64,000 nucleotides of DNA from assembly GCF_002086735.1 (NCBI RefSeq), contig NZ_MVIJ01000024.1, positions 1 to 64,000 on the forward strand, in the 5' to 3' direction. The notes beneath the pieces were generated by a model. That model saw nothing but the letters and a program-made list of their open reading frames with translations, was not told the origin of the DNA and ran no database searches. The DNA comes from Mycobacterium scrofulaceum. Lineage in GTDB: Bacteria > Actinomycetota > Actinomycetes > Mycobacteriales > Mycobacteriaceae. Position numbers and translations under genes: made by a program. Positions 42,533-51,659 of the stretch are shown piece after piece (the stretch's first letter is position 1; each line of letters opens with the position of its first letter).

Positions 42533-45301
42533 CTACTGTTTGGGTGATGCTGGATCCTTCGCGGATTCGAGTGCTCGGTAGAGCTCCATGCGGGAGCGGA
42601 TGTTGAGTTTGCGGTAGATGCGGCTGAGGTTGACTTCGACGGTCTTGGGGCTGATGAACAGTGCGGCGGCAATGTCGCGGTTGGTCATGCCTGACACCGC
42701 CAGCTCGGCGGCGCGTTGTTCGGACGGAGTGAGTCCCTCGGCCCGGCGCCTGCCGGACATGCCGCGTGCCAGTTCGGCTTTGACGCGCTCGGCCCACACG
42801 GCGGTCCCGAGTTCTTCGAAGGTGTGTAGCGCTTCGTGCAGTGTCGCCGCCGCGACATCGCGGTGGCGCTGGCGTCGTTGGAGTTGACCGAGCAGTAGTT
42901 GGGTGCGGGCGTGTTCAAAAGCCATGGGCAGGCGCTCGTGTTCGGTCAGTGCGCGTTCGGCGGTGGCGGTGGCCGCTTCCAGGTCACCGAGTCCGGCGAG
43001 CAGCATCGCGCGGCAGCGCGCGCCCACCGCCAGCATCCACGGGCGATCGAGGCGACGACCGTTACGCTCGAGGGCGTCGATCAGCGGCTCGGCGTCGTCG
43101 AGGCGGCCCAGGCTGATCATCGCCTCGACGGCATCAGGAACGAAGGACGCGGCGACGATTTCAGTCGAATTCGGCGCCCCCTCGAAGGCGGAGAGCAGCG
43201 GCCGCAGCGTGTTAAGCGCTGCAGCGTAATTGCCTAGCGAAACCTCTAGAAATCCCAACGCGGTGATCGCCCACTGGACCGCACGGAATGTTCCGCTTCG
43301 TTGGCTGGCCGCAAGTGCATCAGCGACGTCGTGTCGGGCCTCGGATTCATGCCCGGCATAGGCGGCAAGCCAGGCGCGGGCGGTGAGGGCCGCGATATGC
43401 GCCAGATCGCTGCCTAGTTGCAGCGCAATTTCCATGGTGTTCTCGGCAACCAGGCGGGCTTCAGCGACCTCGCCCAGCCAGCACTCGACCAGAAAGCCAT
43501 GGAATGCCGGAAAGATCAGCTCTCCTTCTTCGCCGTTCTCGATGGCATCCCGCCGGATGGACCGCAGCTCCGCGCGCGCCTGTTCGAGCTGGCCCGTAAA
43601 CGCCAGCAGCAGCGCGTTCTGCACCCGCGGGCGCAAGGGCATTGGCGCATAGGAGGCGTCGTCGGCCAACTCGAGTGCCCGTCGCATCGTGGCTTCGTCG
43701 AAGCCGTCGCCATTGAGGAAATGCATCAGTACGCGCATACTCAGCGCCTGACTCAGCGGTTGCGGTTCCCCGAGCCGTTCGGCGCATGTGACAGCGTCGT
43801 CGGCAGCCGGCACGGCCTCGTTCAGTCGGCCCGCGTTGAATAACGCATACGACAACGTCACCAACACCGGCACGCGCAGCTCGAGCCTGTTGCCCACCTC
43901 ATCGAGTGCGCGCTGCAACAGGCCGGCCGCCTCGATGAAACCGTCGTCATACAGCCGCACAATGGCCAGCAGGCTCAAGGCTTCCGCTCGTAGACTTCCG
44001 GATGCCAATCGCCGGATGGTCGTTTCGAGCAGCTGACGGGCATGCTGGGGATCGCTGGCGAAGAAATAGCACCGCGCGCAGCGGATCTGGCGCTCGGGGG
44101 TGTCGCCGCCGCGACTTATTGCCAGTTCGAGCAGTTCGGCGGCGGCCGCGGGGGCTCCCCTGCTACGGGCGATCTCGGCGGCAGCGTCGAGGGCTTCCAT
44201 CGTTTGCGGCTGGCCCGTCGCATCGGATAGGGCGAGGTGCCGCGCGTGCAGTTCGGGTTCGGCGACGAGCTCGGCCAGGCGGCGGTGCATCGCGCGGCGC
44301 CGTCGCGGCTCTGCACCCGTGTAAACGGCGTGGGCCAGTAGCGGGTGGGTGAACCGCAGGCGGTTGCCGTCGATAGCTACGACTGCGTGATTTTCGGCCT
44401 CGCCGAGCAATTCCACGACGCGATCCGGCGCCGTGTCGATTGCTTGAGCGACCAGCTGCACCGTCGGGTCGGGGAGGCTGGCCATGGCGAGCAGCGCGTC
44501 TTCAGCTCCTGCGCCGGCCCGACCGATTCGCGAGCTCACCAGATCGCTGAGGCTACTCGGCAAGCTCAATTCGGTAGTGCGGCGATCAGTCTCGACTTCG
44601 CGGGCGAGTTCCAAGGCGAAAAATGGGTTTCCACCGGAAATTTCGTGAATACGCAACAGCATGGGGCGGGCTAGCGAGCTACCCAGTCGCAGCATGACAA
44701 GCTGATGTAGTTCCCCGACTGTCAACGGCTGCAGTAGAATTCGGCTAGTCGCGTCCGGACCTGGAAGTTGCACCCGCGGCGCCGTACCATCGGTCCGTGT
44801 CGTGCACAACAACGCCGCACCGGTCGGAAGCCTCCGCGCCGCGAACGACACGACGTTGGCGCTGGACGTATCGAGCCACTGAAGGTCGTCGATCGCGATC
44901 AGCACCGGTCCTTCGGCAGCGAGCCGGTCGATGACGGCCAGGAAAGCCGCAGCCACCGCCCGCGGATCAGTGTTTCGCGCGTCATCGCGCCGGCGCAGCA
45001 GGGCGACATCCAAGCCCTCCCGCTGCGGCGCCGGCAAGTGGGCCCATATCGACTCGTCGACATCGCTGAGCAGATCGGCCAGGGCGGTGTAGGCCAGGAC
45101 CGATTCGGCGGCGGCCGCGCGGCTGGTGAGCACGCGGAATCCGCGATCGCCGGCGCGCCCCACCGCATCCAGCCACAGCGTCGTCTTTCCGATGCCGGGA
45201 TCGCCGGCAATGACCATGGCGCACGGCTGTTGGGCCGCCGAATCGAGGAATTCGACGAGAGCCCGCTCTTCCGCCTGCCGACTTACGATTCGCTCCGACA
45301 T
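42533..45301 (-). CDS. Large ATP-binding LuxR-type (LAL) transcriptional regulator
   Basis: A 922-residue STAND-type regulator. Walker A is GDPGIGKT (33-40), Walker B VLIAIDDLQW (133-142), with a winged-helix segment after it. A long helical TPR-like region runs from about 330 to 830. The C-terminal LuxR helix-turn-helix spans about 858-915 (LTPSEQRAAELAVSGMTNRD, IAAALFISPKTVEVNLSRIY). LAL proteins bind an inducer, hydrolyse ATP and activate transcription. It sits 218 bp downstream of the aldolase gene of the meta-cleavage cluster. A small inverted repeat CCCCA-ATC-TGGGG at 45448-45460 lies in its upstream region and could be an operator. Its targets may be the adjacent catabolic genes, though this is only positional evidence. 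Confidence 0.87.
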   Translation of the reverse strand: MSERIVSRQAEERALVEFLDSAAQQPCAMVIAGDPGIGKTTLWLDAVGRAGDRGFRVLTSRAAAAESVLAYTALADLLSDVDESIWAHLPAPQREGLDVALLRRRDDARNTDPRAVAAAFLAVIDRLAAEGPVLIAIDDLQWLDTSSANVVSFAARRLPTGAALLCTTRTDGTAPRVQLPGPDATSRILLQPLTVGELHQLVMLRLGSSLARPMLLRIHEISGGNPFFALELAREVETDRRTTELSLPSSLSDLVSSRIGRAGAGAEDALLAMASLPDPTVQLVAQAIDTAPDRVVELLGEAENHAVVAIDGNRLRFTHPLLAHAVYTGAEPRRRRAMHRRLAELVAEPELHARHLALSDATGQPQTMEALDAAAEIARSRGAPAAAAELLELAISRGGDTPERQIRCARCYFFASDPQHARQLLETTIRRLASGSLRAEALSLLAIVRLYDDGFIEAAGLLQRALDEVGNRLELRVPVLVTLSYALFNAGRLNEAVPAADDAVTCAERLGEPQPLSQALSMRVLMHFLNGDGFDEATMRRALELADDASYAPMPLRPRVQNALLLAFTGQLEQARAELRSIRRDAIENGEEGELIFPAFHGFLVECWLGEVAEARLVAENTMEIALQLGSDLAHIAALTARAWLAAYAGHESEARHDVADALAASQRSGTFRAVQWAITALGFLEVSLGNYAAALNTLRPLLSAFEGAPNSTEIVAASFVPDAVEAMISLGRLDDAEPLIDALERNGRRLDRPWMLAVGARCRAMLLAGLGDLEAATATAERALTEHERLPMAFEHARTQLLLGQLQRRQRHRDVAAATLHEALHTFEELGTAVWAERVKAELARGMSGRRRAEGLTPSEQRAAELAVSGMTNRDIAAALFISPKTVEVNLSRIYRKLNIRSRMELYRALESAKDPASPKQ

Positions 45302-45519
45302 CGTTGCCCCGTGCCCGGCCTTCAGATGGCCACGTCGGCATGGGTGCAATCAGCACGCACGAACCGTGTGCACATGTGTTCCCCGTATGAGATTGCTTTG
45401 AACAGTTAACTAGCCTATTCAAGCTGTGCGAAAGTGCCTACTCATTTCCCCAATCTGGGGAGTTGCTGGAGGTTAGCTGTATGCCGAGGCCGTCCTGGCC
45501 GTGACGCGCTGACCGTGGC

Positions 45520-46530
45520 TCAGCCGGCGCCGGTGAGGTCGAGGGCGATGTCGACGAGCAAGTCTTCCTGACCGCCGACCAATCCCCGCCGGCCGGCCTC
45601 TTCGAGCAGCGTGCGGGCGTCGACGCCAAAACGGGCGGCGGCGGCCTCCGCGTGCCGCAGGAAGCTCGAGTACACCCCCGCGTAGCCCAGCGTCAGGGTC
45701 TCGCGGTCGACCCGGACGGGCCGGTCCTGCAGGGGACGGACGAGGTCGTCGGCCGCGTCCTCAAGCCGGTGCAGGTCGCAGCCGTGGCTCCAGCCCAGCC
45801 GGCAGGCCGCGGCGATGAACACCTCGAGCGGCGCGTTGCCGGCGCCGGCGCCCATGCCCGCTAAGGAGGCGTCGACCCGATGCGCGCCGTGCTCGACGGC
45901 GGCGATGGAGTTGGCGACGCCCAGCGACAAGTTGTGGTGCGCGTGGATGCCTATTTCGGTTGCGGGCAGCAGTGTTTGACGCAGGGCGTCGACTCGGTCC
46001 CCGACATCGCGCATCGTCATGGCGCCGCCGGAGTCGACGACGTAGACGCACGTGGCGCCGTATCCCTCCAGGAGCTTGGCCTGGGCGGCCAGCCGCTCGG
46101 GCGTGGTCAGGTGGCTCATCATCAGGAAGCCGACGGCTTCCATGCCGATATCACGCGCAGCGGAGATGTACGGGGCCGCCACGTCCGCCTCGGTGCAGTG
46201 GGTGCCCACGCGCACGACGGTCGCGCCCGCGCGGTGGGCGTCCCTGAGGTTGCGCAGCGTGCCCACGCCGGGCAGCAGCAGGGTCGCGACCTTGGCGTGC
46301 TCGACGGCCGCGGCCACCGCCTCGATCCATTCGCGATCCGTGTTCGCGCCGAACCCGTACACGCAGCTGGAACCGGACAGCCCGTCGCCGTGGGCGACTT
46401 CGATCGAGTCGACTCCGGCGGCGTCGAGCGCGCGGGCGATCGTGGTCGCCTGTTCGATGCTGTACTGGTGCCGTACCGCGTGCATGCCGTCGCGCAGGGT
46501 CACGTCGCTGACGTAGACGCGGTGGGTCAC
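45520..46530 (-). CDS. 4-hydroxy-2-oxovalerate aldolase
   Basis: A 336-residue aldolase of the DmpG/BphI/HsaF family, a TIM barrel with a metal site. TLRDGMHAVRHQYS (residues 10-23) contains the catalytic Arg, metal Asp and His base; the metal ligands H-x-H lie in EIGIHAHHNLSLGVA. The C-terminal communication domain, LRHAEAAAARFGVDARTLLE, binds the dehydrogenase partner. It cleaves 4-hydroxy-2-oxo acids to pyruvate plus acetaldehyde (or propanal) and channels the aldehyde to the dehydrogenase encoded just upstream. The GTG start overlaps that gene's stop (GTGA). It is the last gene of the TetR-dehydrogenase-aldolase operon. Confidence 0.92.
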   Translation of the reverse strand: MTHRVYVSDVTLRDGMHAVRHQYSIEQATTIARALDAAGVDSIEVAHGDGLSGSSCVYGFGANTDREWIEAVAAAVEHAKVATLLLPGVGTLRNLRDAHRAGATVVRVGTHCTEADVAAPYISAARDIGMEAVGFLMMSHLTTPERLAAQAKLLEGYGATCVYVVDSGGAMTMRDVGDRVDALRQTLLPATEIGIHAHHNLSLGVANSIAAVEHGAHRVDASLAGMGAGAGNAPLEVFIAAACRLGWSHGCDLHRLEDAADDLVRPLQDRPVRVDRETLTLGYAGVYSSFLRHAEAAAARFGVDARTLLEEAGRRGLVGGQEDLLVDIALDLTGAG

Positions 46531-47462
46531 GTTCTCGCCCGGGCGGTTTCGTGTAGGGCGATACGCTCGGCGCTGGCCTTGGCGGCGGACGTCATGATGT
46601 CGAGGTTCCCGGCGTAGGCGGGCAGGTAGTGCGCGGAGCCCGCGACTTCGAGCAGCACCGTGACCCGGGTGCCGATGAACTTCCCGGTCTCGGGGAGGTA
46701 GAGCGGGTGGTGGTGGTCGAACACCTGGAACTGCACGCCTTGTTTGAGGCGGTAGCCGGGCACGTACGCGCAGACCCGGTCGATCATGTCGAGAATGTCC
46801 GCCTCGATCGCGCGGTGGTCGACGTCTCCGTCGACGAGGCAGTACACCGTGTTGCGCATCAGCACCGGGGGATCGGCGGGATTGAGGACGATCACCGCCT
46901 TGCCGCGCCGCGCGCCGCCGACGACTTGCAGTGCGGTGGCGGTGGTTTCGACGAACTCGTCGATGCTGGCACGGGTGCCCGGGCCAGCGGATCTCGCCGA
47001 GATGGACGAGACGATCTCGGCGTAGGAGACGATTCCGGACTTGGCGACGGCGGCGACGATCGGAACGGTCGCCTGTCCGCCGCAGGTCACCATGTTGAGG
47101 TTGGGCGCGTCGAGGTGGTCGTCGAGGTTGACCACCGGGACGCAGAACGGGCCGATCGATGCGGGGGTGAGGTCGATCATCCGTATGCCCTTGTCCCGCA
47201 GGGCAGCCCAATTGGCGCGATGCGCGGGGGCCGAGGTGGCGTCGAACACCAGCCCGACGTCGGCGAACTCCGGCATGCCCAGCAGCCCGTCGACGCCGTC
47301 CGCGGTGACGGGCACGCCCATTCGTCGGGCTCGCGCCAGCCCGTCCGAGCTCGGGTCGATGCCGACCATGGCACCCACCGTGAGCGGGCCGTCGTCGCGC
47401 AGGATCTTGAGCATCAGGTCGGTGCCGATGTTGCCCGAGCCGATGATCGCCACCGAGGTCAT
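46527..47462 (-). CDS. Acetaldehyde dehydrogenase (acylating)
   Basis: A 311-residue enzyme of the DmpF/MhpF/HsaG family. The N-terminal Rossmann motif is VAIIGSGNIGTDLMLKIL; the catalytic Cys127 lies in NMVTCGGQATVPI; the segment DEFVETTATALQVVGGARRG is typical. It oxidises acetaldehyde (or propanal) with NAD+ and CoA to acetyl-CoA (propionyl-CoA), receiving the aldehyde directly from the aldolase encoded next. Overlaps at both ends (ATGA with the TetR gene, GTGA with the aldolase) make a tight three-gene operon. This dehydrogenase closes a meta-cleavage pathway. Confidence 0.92.
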   Translation of the reverse strand: MTSVAIIGSGNIGTDLMLKILRDDGPLTVGAMVGIDPSSDGLARARRMGVPVTADGVDGLLGMPEFADVGLVFDATSAPAHRANWAALRDKGIRMIDLTPASIGPFCVPVVNLDDHLDAPNLNMVTCGGQATVPIVAAVAKSGIVSYAEIVSSISARSAGPGTRASIDEFVETTATALQVVGGARRGKAVIVLNPADPPVLMRNTVYCLVDGDVDHRAIEADILDMIDRVCAYVPGYRLKQGVQFQVFDHHHPLYLPETGKFIGTRVTVLLEVAGSAHYLPAYAGNLDIMTSAAKASAERIALHETARART

Positions 47463-48088
47463 CTGGTGTTCTCGGCGGCCATGCGCACCGCGCTGTCGTA
47501 GAGGGCGGCCGCGTGCAACTCGAACAGCGCGGGCAGGTCGACGGAGTCGCCGCCGACCTCCTTGGCGACGAACAGGCCGTCGGCGCCGGCGATCGCGTAG
47601 GTGGCCAGCTGGCGGACCTGCGCGTCGCTCAGGCCGGGGGTGAGGTCCCGCAGGGCCGGGCTGAGCGTCTCGATTGCCCGGTCGCGCACGGCGAGGAACA
47701 TCGCCCGCGCGCGCGGCTCGACGGGTCGGCGCTCGAGGGCGAGCATCAAGCCGAGGCGGAGAAAGTCGGGGGAGTCCAGCAGCGCCTTGGCGATCTGCAT
47801 GGCGACCACGACCAGGCGCTCGCGGGCGCTGCCTTCGTCGGGCAGCTGCCACGCCGAAAGCCAGTGCGCGAAGCTGCGTTCGATGACCGCGGCGATCAGG
47901 TCGTCCTTGTCCTTGAAGTGCCAGTAGATCGAGCTGGCCGGCAGGCCGCACTTGGCGCTGACCAGCCCGATGCTGGTGCCCTCATAGCCGCGCTCGCTGG
48001 CGATCTCGGTGGCCGCGTCCAGGATGCGGGCGCGGGAGGCCTCGCCGTCGGCTCGGCGCCGACGTGGTCGTTTGTCCGCGCTGGCCAC
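47459..48088 (-). CDS. TetR-family repressor of the meta-cleavage cluster
   Basis: A 209-residue TetR regulator. A basic N-terminus is followed by RARILDAATEIASERGYEGT and the helix-turn-helix SIGLVSAKCGLPASSIYWHF (about 39-58). The C-terminal ligand domain is full length. It is the first gene of the dehydrogenase/aldolase operon (4-base overlap) and is divergent from the monooxygenase gene. The tandem inverted-repeat sites at 48121-48155 in the shared 97-bp promoter region are the natural operator, so it most likely represses both arms and itself. The inducer is presumably a pathway acid or CoA ester. Confidence 0.85.
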   Translation of the reverse strand: MASADKRPRRRRADGEASRARILDAATEIASERGYEGTSIGLVSAKCGLPASSIYWHFKDKDDLIAAVIERSFAHWLSAWQLPDEGSARERLVVVAMQIAKALLDSPDFLRLGLMLALERRPVEPRARAMFLAVRDRAIETLSPALRDLTPGLSDAQVRQLATYAIAGADGLFVAKEVGGDSVDLPALFELHAAALYDSAVRMAAENTR

Positions 48089-48118
48089 TGCAACTCCTTA
48101 CCGGATCCGACCTTGACT

Positions 48119-48156
48119 CTGTAGTGATCGTTACACTACCGTAGTGATCGCTACAT
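48119..48156. promoter_or_regulatory. Tandem TetR operator candidates between divergent operons
   Basis: GTAGTGATCGTTACACTAC (48121-48139) has inverted arms GTAGTG/CACTAC. It is followed by GTAGTGATCGCTACA (48141-48155), which is nearly palindromic around GATC (GTAG/CTAC). The common core GTAGTGATCG(T/C)TACA repeats with a 20-bp offset, two helical turns, so two dimers could bind the same face. It sits 33 bp from the TetR start and 30 bp from the monooxygenase start. Confidence 0.65.
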
Positions 48157-48185
48157 AACAAGCCGACACGAAGGCGAGGACCGCG

Positions 48186-49769
48186 ATGGACGAGAGCCCG
48201 GCCTATGACGTGGCGGTGATCGGTTATGGTCCCACGGGCGCCACGGCGGCGAATCTCCTTGGCCGCCTGGGCCTCAGCGTCGTCGTGATCGAGCGCGATC
48301 CCGACGTGTACGGGCGGGCGCGGGCCATCTCGACCGACGAGGAGGTCATGCGCGTCTGGCAGTCGGTGGGCCTGGCGGACCGGCTGCAGCGCGACATGCT
48401 GCCCGACCGGCCGCTGGCCTGGGTCGGCGCCGACGGCGTGCCGTTCGTCGAGACCACGATGACGCCCCGCGGCTGTGGGCACCCGCCGCAGCAGTTCCTG
48501 TACCAGCCGGCGGTGGACCACGTGCTTCGTGCGGGTGTAGAGCGCTTCCCCAACGTCGAGGTGCTGCTCGAGCACGACTGCCTGCGGGCGGCCAACCTCG
48601 ACTCGTCCGTCGAGCTGATGCTGGCGGACCTGCGCACCGACACCTTCAAACGCGTGCGCGCCTCGTACGTGATCGCGGCCGACGGCGGGTCGTCACCGAC
48701 CCGCGGCCAACTAGGGATCGGCTACGACGGCCGCACCTACGCCGAACGCTGGGTTGTCATCGACACCAAGGTGATTCGCCCGTGGGACGGCCACGACCGG
48801 CTGCGCTTCCATTGCAATCCCGCGCGCCCGACCGTGGACTGCCCCACGCCGCTGGGGCATCACCGCTGGGAGTACCCCGCGCGTGCCGGCGAGGACGAGG
48901 AGCGACTCGTCACCGACGAGGCCGTGTGGGAAGTCTTGCGCGATCAGGGCGTCACCGAGGACCAGGTGAAGATCCTGCGTGCCGTCATCTACAGCCACCA
49001 CGTGCGCGTCGCCGACCGATGGCGTGCCGGGCGCGTCTTTCTGGCCGGCGACGCGGCGCATGCCATGCCGCCCTGGATCGGCCAGGGCATGTCGGCCGGG
49101 GTGCGCGACGTGGCCAACCTATGCTGGAAACTCGCGGCCGTGGTGCGCGGGCGGGCGCCCGAGTCGCTGCTCGACAGCTACCAGGTCGAGCGCAAACCGC
49201 ACGTCGTCGAGGTCACCCGCCGGGCGGTACTCAACGGGCGGCTGATCACCGAACGCCGAAAGTCGTTGGCGTGGTTGCGCGATCACCTGCTGCGCGCCGT
49301 GACCCGGGTGCCCGGTGCGCTCAAGGCCGGGCAGGGACTGATCTGGATTCCGCCCGCGCATTACCCCGACGGGTTTTTCGCGGCCGATGCCCACGCCGCC
49401 GTGGGGTGGCAGCTCCCGCAGCCGTGGGTCACCGACGCCGCCGGCAACAGGGTGCGCCTGGACGACGCCCTCGGCGGGGGTTGGGCCGTCTTGCGTCGCG
49501 GTGCGGCGCCACCGGGCGCCGATCGGTGGGAGCGGCTGGGAGCGGTCTCGCTGGCCGTCACCAGAGGCGCGCCGGCGGCGGGTGCGATCCGTGACGACGA
49601 CGGGACGCTGACGCGCTGGCTGCGCGACAGGAAGGCCAGCTCGGTCGTGGTGCGCCCCGACGGATTCGTCTTCGCCGCCGCCGCTGCCGGGGATCGCCTG
49701 CCGCCGCCGACCGGCCTCACCGATCTGACCCCACCCGTCCCGGCCGCCTCCCTCGGAGTCCCCGCATGA
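48186..49769 (+). CDS. FAD-dependent aromatic monooxygenase (MhpA-like)
   Basis: A 527-residue class A flavoprotein hydroxylase similar to 3-(3-hydroxyphenyl)propionate hydroxylase. FAD motif GYGPTGATAANLL (13-25), the R-A-x-x-x-x-D-E-E motif (YGRARAISTDEEVMRVWQ), the dual-function loop IAADGGSSPTRGQLGI and the second FAD motif GDAAHAMPPWIGQGMSAGVR (from Gly288) are intact. The C-terminal thioredoxin-like domain (about 400-510) is present. It would hydroxylate a phenolic substrate with NAD(P)H and O2 to a catechol for the dioxygenase encoded two genes later. The true substrate, phenylpropanoid or another aromatic, cannot be told from sequence. Confidence 0.88.
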   Translation: MDESPAYDVAVIGYGPTGATAANLLGRLGLSVVVIERDPDVYGRARAISTDEEVMRVWQSVGLADRLQRDMLPDRPLAWVGADGVPFVETTMTPRGCGHPPQQFLYQPAVDHVLRAGVERFPNVEVLLEHDCLRAANLDSSVELMLADLRTDTFKRVRASYVIAADGGSSPTRGQLGIGYDGRTYAERWVVIDTKVIRPWDGHDRLRFHCNPARPTVDCPTPLGHHRWEYPARAGEDEERLVTDEAVWEVLRDQGVTEDQVKILRAVIYSHHVRVADRWRAGRVFLAGDAAHAMPPWIGQGMSAGVRDVANLCWKLAAVVRGRAPESLLDSYQVERKPHVVEVTRRAVLNGRLITERRKSLAWLRDHLLRAVTRVPGALKAGQGLIWIPPAHYPDGFFAADAHAAVGWQLPQPWVTDAAGNRVRLDDALGGGWAVLRRGAAPPGADRWERLGAVSLAVTRGAPAAGAIRDDDGTLTRWLRDRKASSVVVRPDGFVFAAAAAGDRLPPPTGLTDLTPPVPAASLGVPA

Positions 49770-50626
49770 CCACCACCCAATTGACCGAACGCACCGTCGC
49801 GGTCGCAGGAAAACCGATCTTCGTCTCCGAAACCGGGACCGGCCCCGCCGTGGTCATGCTGCACGGCGGCGGCCCCGGCGCCTCGGGGGTGTCCAACTAT
49901 TCGCGCAACATCGACGCTCTGGCAAGGCATTTCCGCGTCATCGTGCCCGACATGCCCGGCTACGGCCGGTCGGCCAAAGGCGTCGACCAGAACGACCCGT
50001 TCGGCTACCTGGCCGACATGATCCGCGGCCTGATCGACGAACTCGGCATCGACACCGCCCACCTCGTCGGCAACTCCTACGGCGGTGCGGCGGCCCTGCG
50101 CCTGGCTCTGGACGCGCCGCACCGGGTCGGCAAATTGGTCCTGATGGGTCCGGGCGGGATCGGTACCACCAGGGGCCTGCCCACCGCCGGATTGCGGAGC
50201 CTGCTGTCCTACTACGGCGGTGGCGGGCCGAGCCGGGACAAGCTCGAGAGGTTCATCCGGACCTTCCTGGTCTACGACGGCACCGCGGTGCCCGACGAGC
50301 TGATCGAGCTGCGCTACCGCGCGTCGATCGACCCGGAGGTCGTCGCGGACCCGCCGCTGCGCCGCCCCTCGGGGCCGACGGCCCCGCGTACCTTGTGGCG
50401 GATGGACCTGACCCGTGACGGCCGGCTCAAGGCCCTGACGACGCCGACGCTCGTCCTGTGGGGCCGCGAGGACAAGGTCAACCGTCCCGCGGGTGGCCCG
50501 ATGCTGTTCAACCTGCTGCCGAACGCGGAGTTGGTGATGACCTCGCACACCGGGCACTGGATGCACTGGGAACGCGCCGAGTTGTTCAACCGGCTTGTCG
50601 TCGAGTTCCTGGAGCGCCGGCGATGA
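49766..50626 (+). CDS. Meta-cleavage product C-C bond hydrolase (MhpC/BphD/HsaD-like)
   Basis: A 286-residue alpha/beta hydrolase. The oxyanion motif is MLHGGGPGASGVSNYSRNI; the catalytic triad is Ser104 (GNSYGG), Asp236 (LWGREDKVN) and His264 (TGHWMHWE). The lid region between 140 and 200 is of the MhpC/BphD type. The enzyme cleaves the ring-opened vinylogous diketone acid made by the extradiol dioxygenase, giving a side-chain acid and 2-hydroxypenta-2,4-dienoate. ATGA overlaps at both ends tie it to the monooxygenase and dioxygenase genes. Confidence 0.9.
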   Translation: MTTTQLTERTVAVAGKPIFVSETGTGPAVVMLHGGGPGASGVSNYSRNIDALARHFRVIVPDMPGYGRSAKGVDQNDPFGYLADMIRGLIDELGIDTAHLVGNSYGGAAALRLALDAPHRVGKLVLMGPGGIGTTRGLPTAGLRSLLSYYGGGGPSRDKLERFIRTFLVYDGTAVPDELIELRYRASIDPEVVADPPLRRPSGPTAPRTLWRMDLTRDGRLKALTTPTLVLWGREDKVNRPAGGPMLFNLLPNAELVMTSHTGHWMHWERAELFNRLVVEFLERRR

Positions 50627-51627
50627 GCCCCTCGGTGTTCGGGCGCGTCCACCTCGGTTACGTGGTGATCGAGACCCAAAAGTTCGGCGACTGGCGACGA
50701 TTCGGGCGTGACGCCATCGGCATGCACTGCGACGACGAAGCGACCGACGCCATGCGATTCCGCCTCGACGACAACGAGTGCCGCTTCCTGCTGCAACGCG
50801 GTCCGGCCGAGGACGCCACCGCGCTCGGCTGGCAACTCGACGACCACGACACGTTCGACACCGTCCTCGCCCGCGTCACGCGGCACGGTGTGCCGCTGAC
50901 CGAGGGCACTGACGAGGAGGCGGCGCTACGCGGCGTGGAACGGCTGGTCCGCTTCCCGGGCCCCAACGGCCTGACCCAGGAGGTTTTCATCCGCGCGCGG
51001 CCCGGTGCCGCGCCGCTGGACATGGCCGCGGGCGGCGGATTCGTCACCGGCGCAGCGGGTTTGGGTCATGTCGCCGTCACCACGACGAAGCCCCACCAGC
51101 TGCGCGGTTACTACGACGCGGTGCTGGACGCGCGGCTGTCCGACTACATCGACGAGACGATCAGCGGGCTGAGGTTCAAGATCCGCTTCCTGCGCTTCAA
51201 CGAGCGGCACCACACCGTGGCGATCGCATCGGTCAACCGCCTGCGGCTGAACCCGATCCGCACCCGGGTCCAGCACGTCAACGTCCAGGTCGCCGAGCTC
51301 GACGACATGACCGCCGCCTACCAGCGCGTCACGCAATCGGGATTCCGGATGGCGCTCGGGGTGGGCCAGCACACCAACGACAAGGAGCTGTCCTTCTACG
51401 CCGTCACGCCCTCGGGATTCGAATGGGAGGTCGGCTGGAATCCGATCGTCGTCGACGAGGACACCTGGGAACCCACCACCCACCGGGGCATCAGCATCTG
51501 GGGCCATACCCCCGAGGGGCAGACCATCGTCGACAAACTCACCCAGTTCAAGGCCGGCGCGGCTTCCTTGCTGCACCACGAGGACACGGTGCCCGCACTG
51601 GCGGGAGCGGGCATCCCCGACCACTGA
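50623..51627 (+). CDS. Extradiol (type I) catechol dioxygenase, VOC superfamily
   Basis: A 334-residue two-domain dioxygenase. Fe(II) ligands: His149 (GLGHVAVTT), His218 (RVQHVNVQV) and Glu269 (SGFEWEVGW). The catalytic residues His197 (RHHTVA), His250 and Tyr259 (ELSFYAVTP) are also in the positions expected from BphC and HsaC. It would cleave the ring of a substituted catechol next to the hydroxyls. It is the last gene of the monooxygenase-hydrolase-dioxygenase operon. The catechol's side chain is unknown; partners resemble the mhp and hsa pathways about equally. Confidence 0.9.
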   Translation: MSPSVFGRVHLGYVVIETQKFGDWRRFGRDAIGMHCDDEATDAMRFRLDDNECRFLLQRGPAEDATALGWQLDDHDTFDTVLARVTRHGVPLTEGTDEEAALRGVERLVRFPGPNGLTQEVFIRARPGAAPLDMAAGGGFVTGAAGLGHVAVTTTKPHQLRGYYDAVLDARLSDYIDETISGLRFKIRFLRFNERHHTVAIASVNRLRLNPIRTRVQHVNVQVAELDDMTAAYQRVTQSGFRMALGVGQHTNDKELSFYAVTPSGFEWEVGWNPIVVDEDTWEPTTHRGISIWGHTPEGQTIVDKLTQFKAGAASLLHHEDTVPALAGAGIPDH

Positions 51628-51659
51628 TCGACGCCGGGGCATCAGGCGCCCAAGGACCG

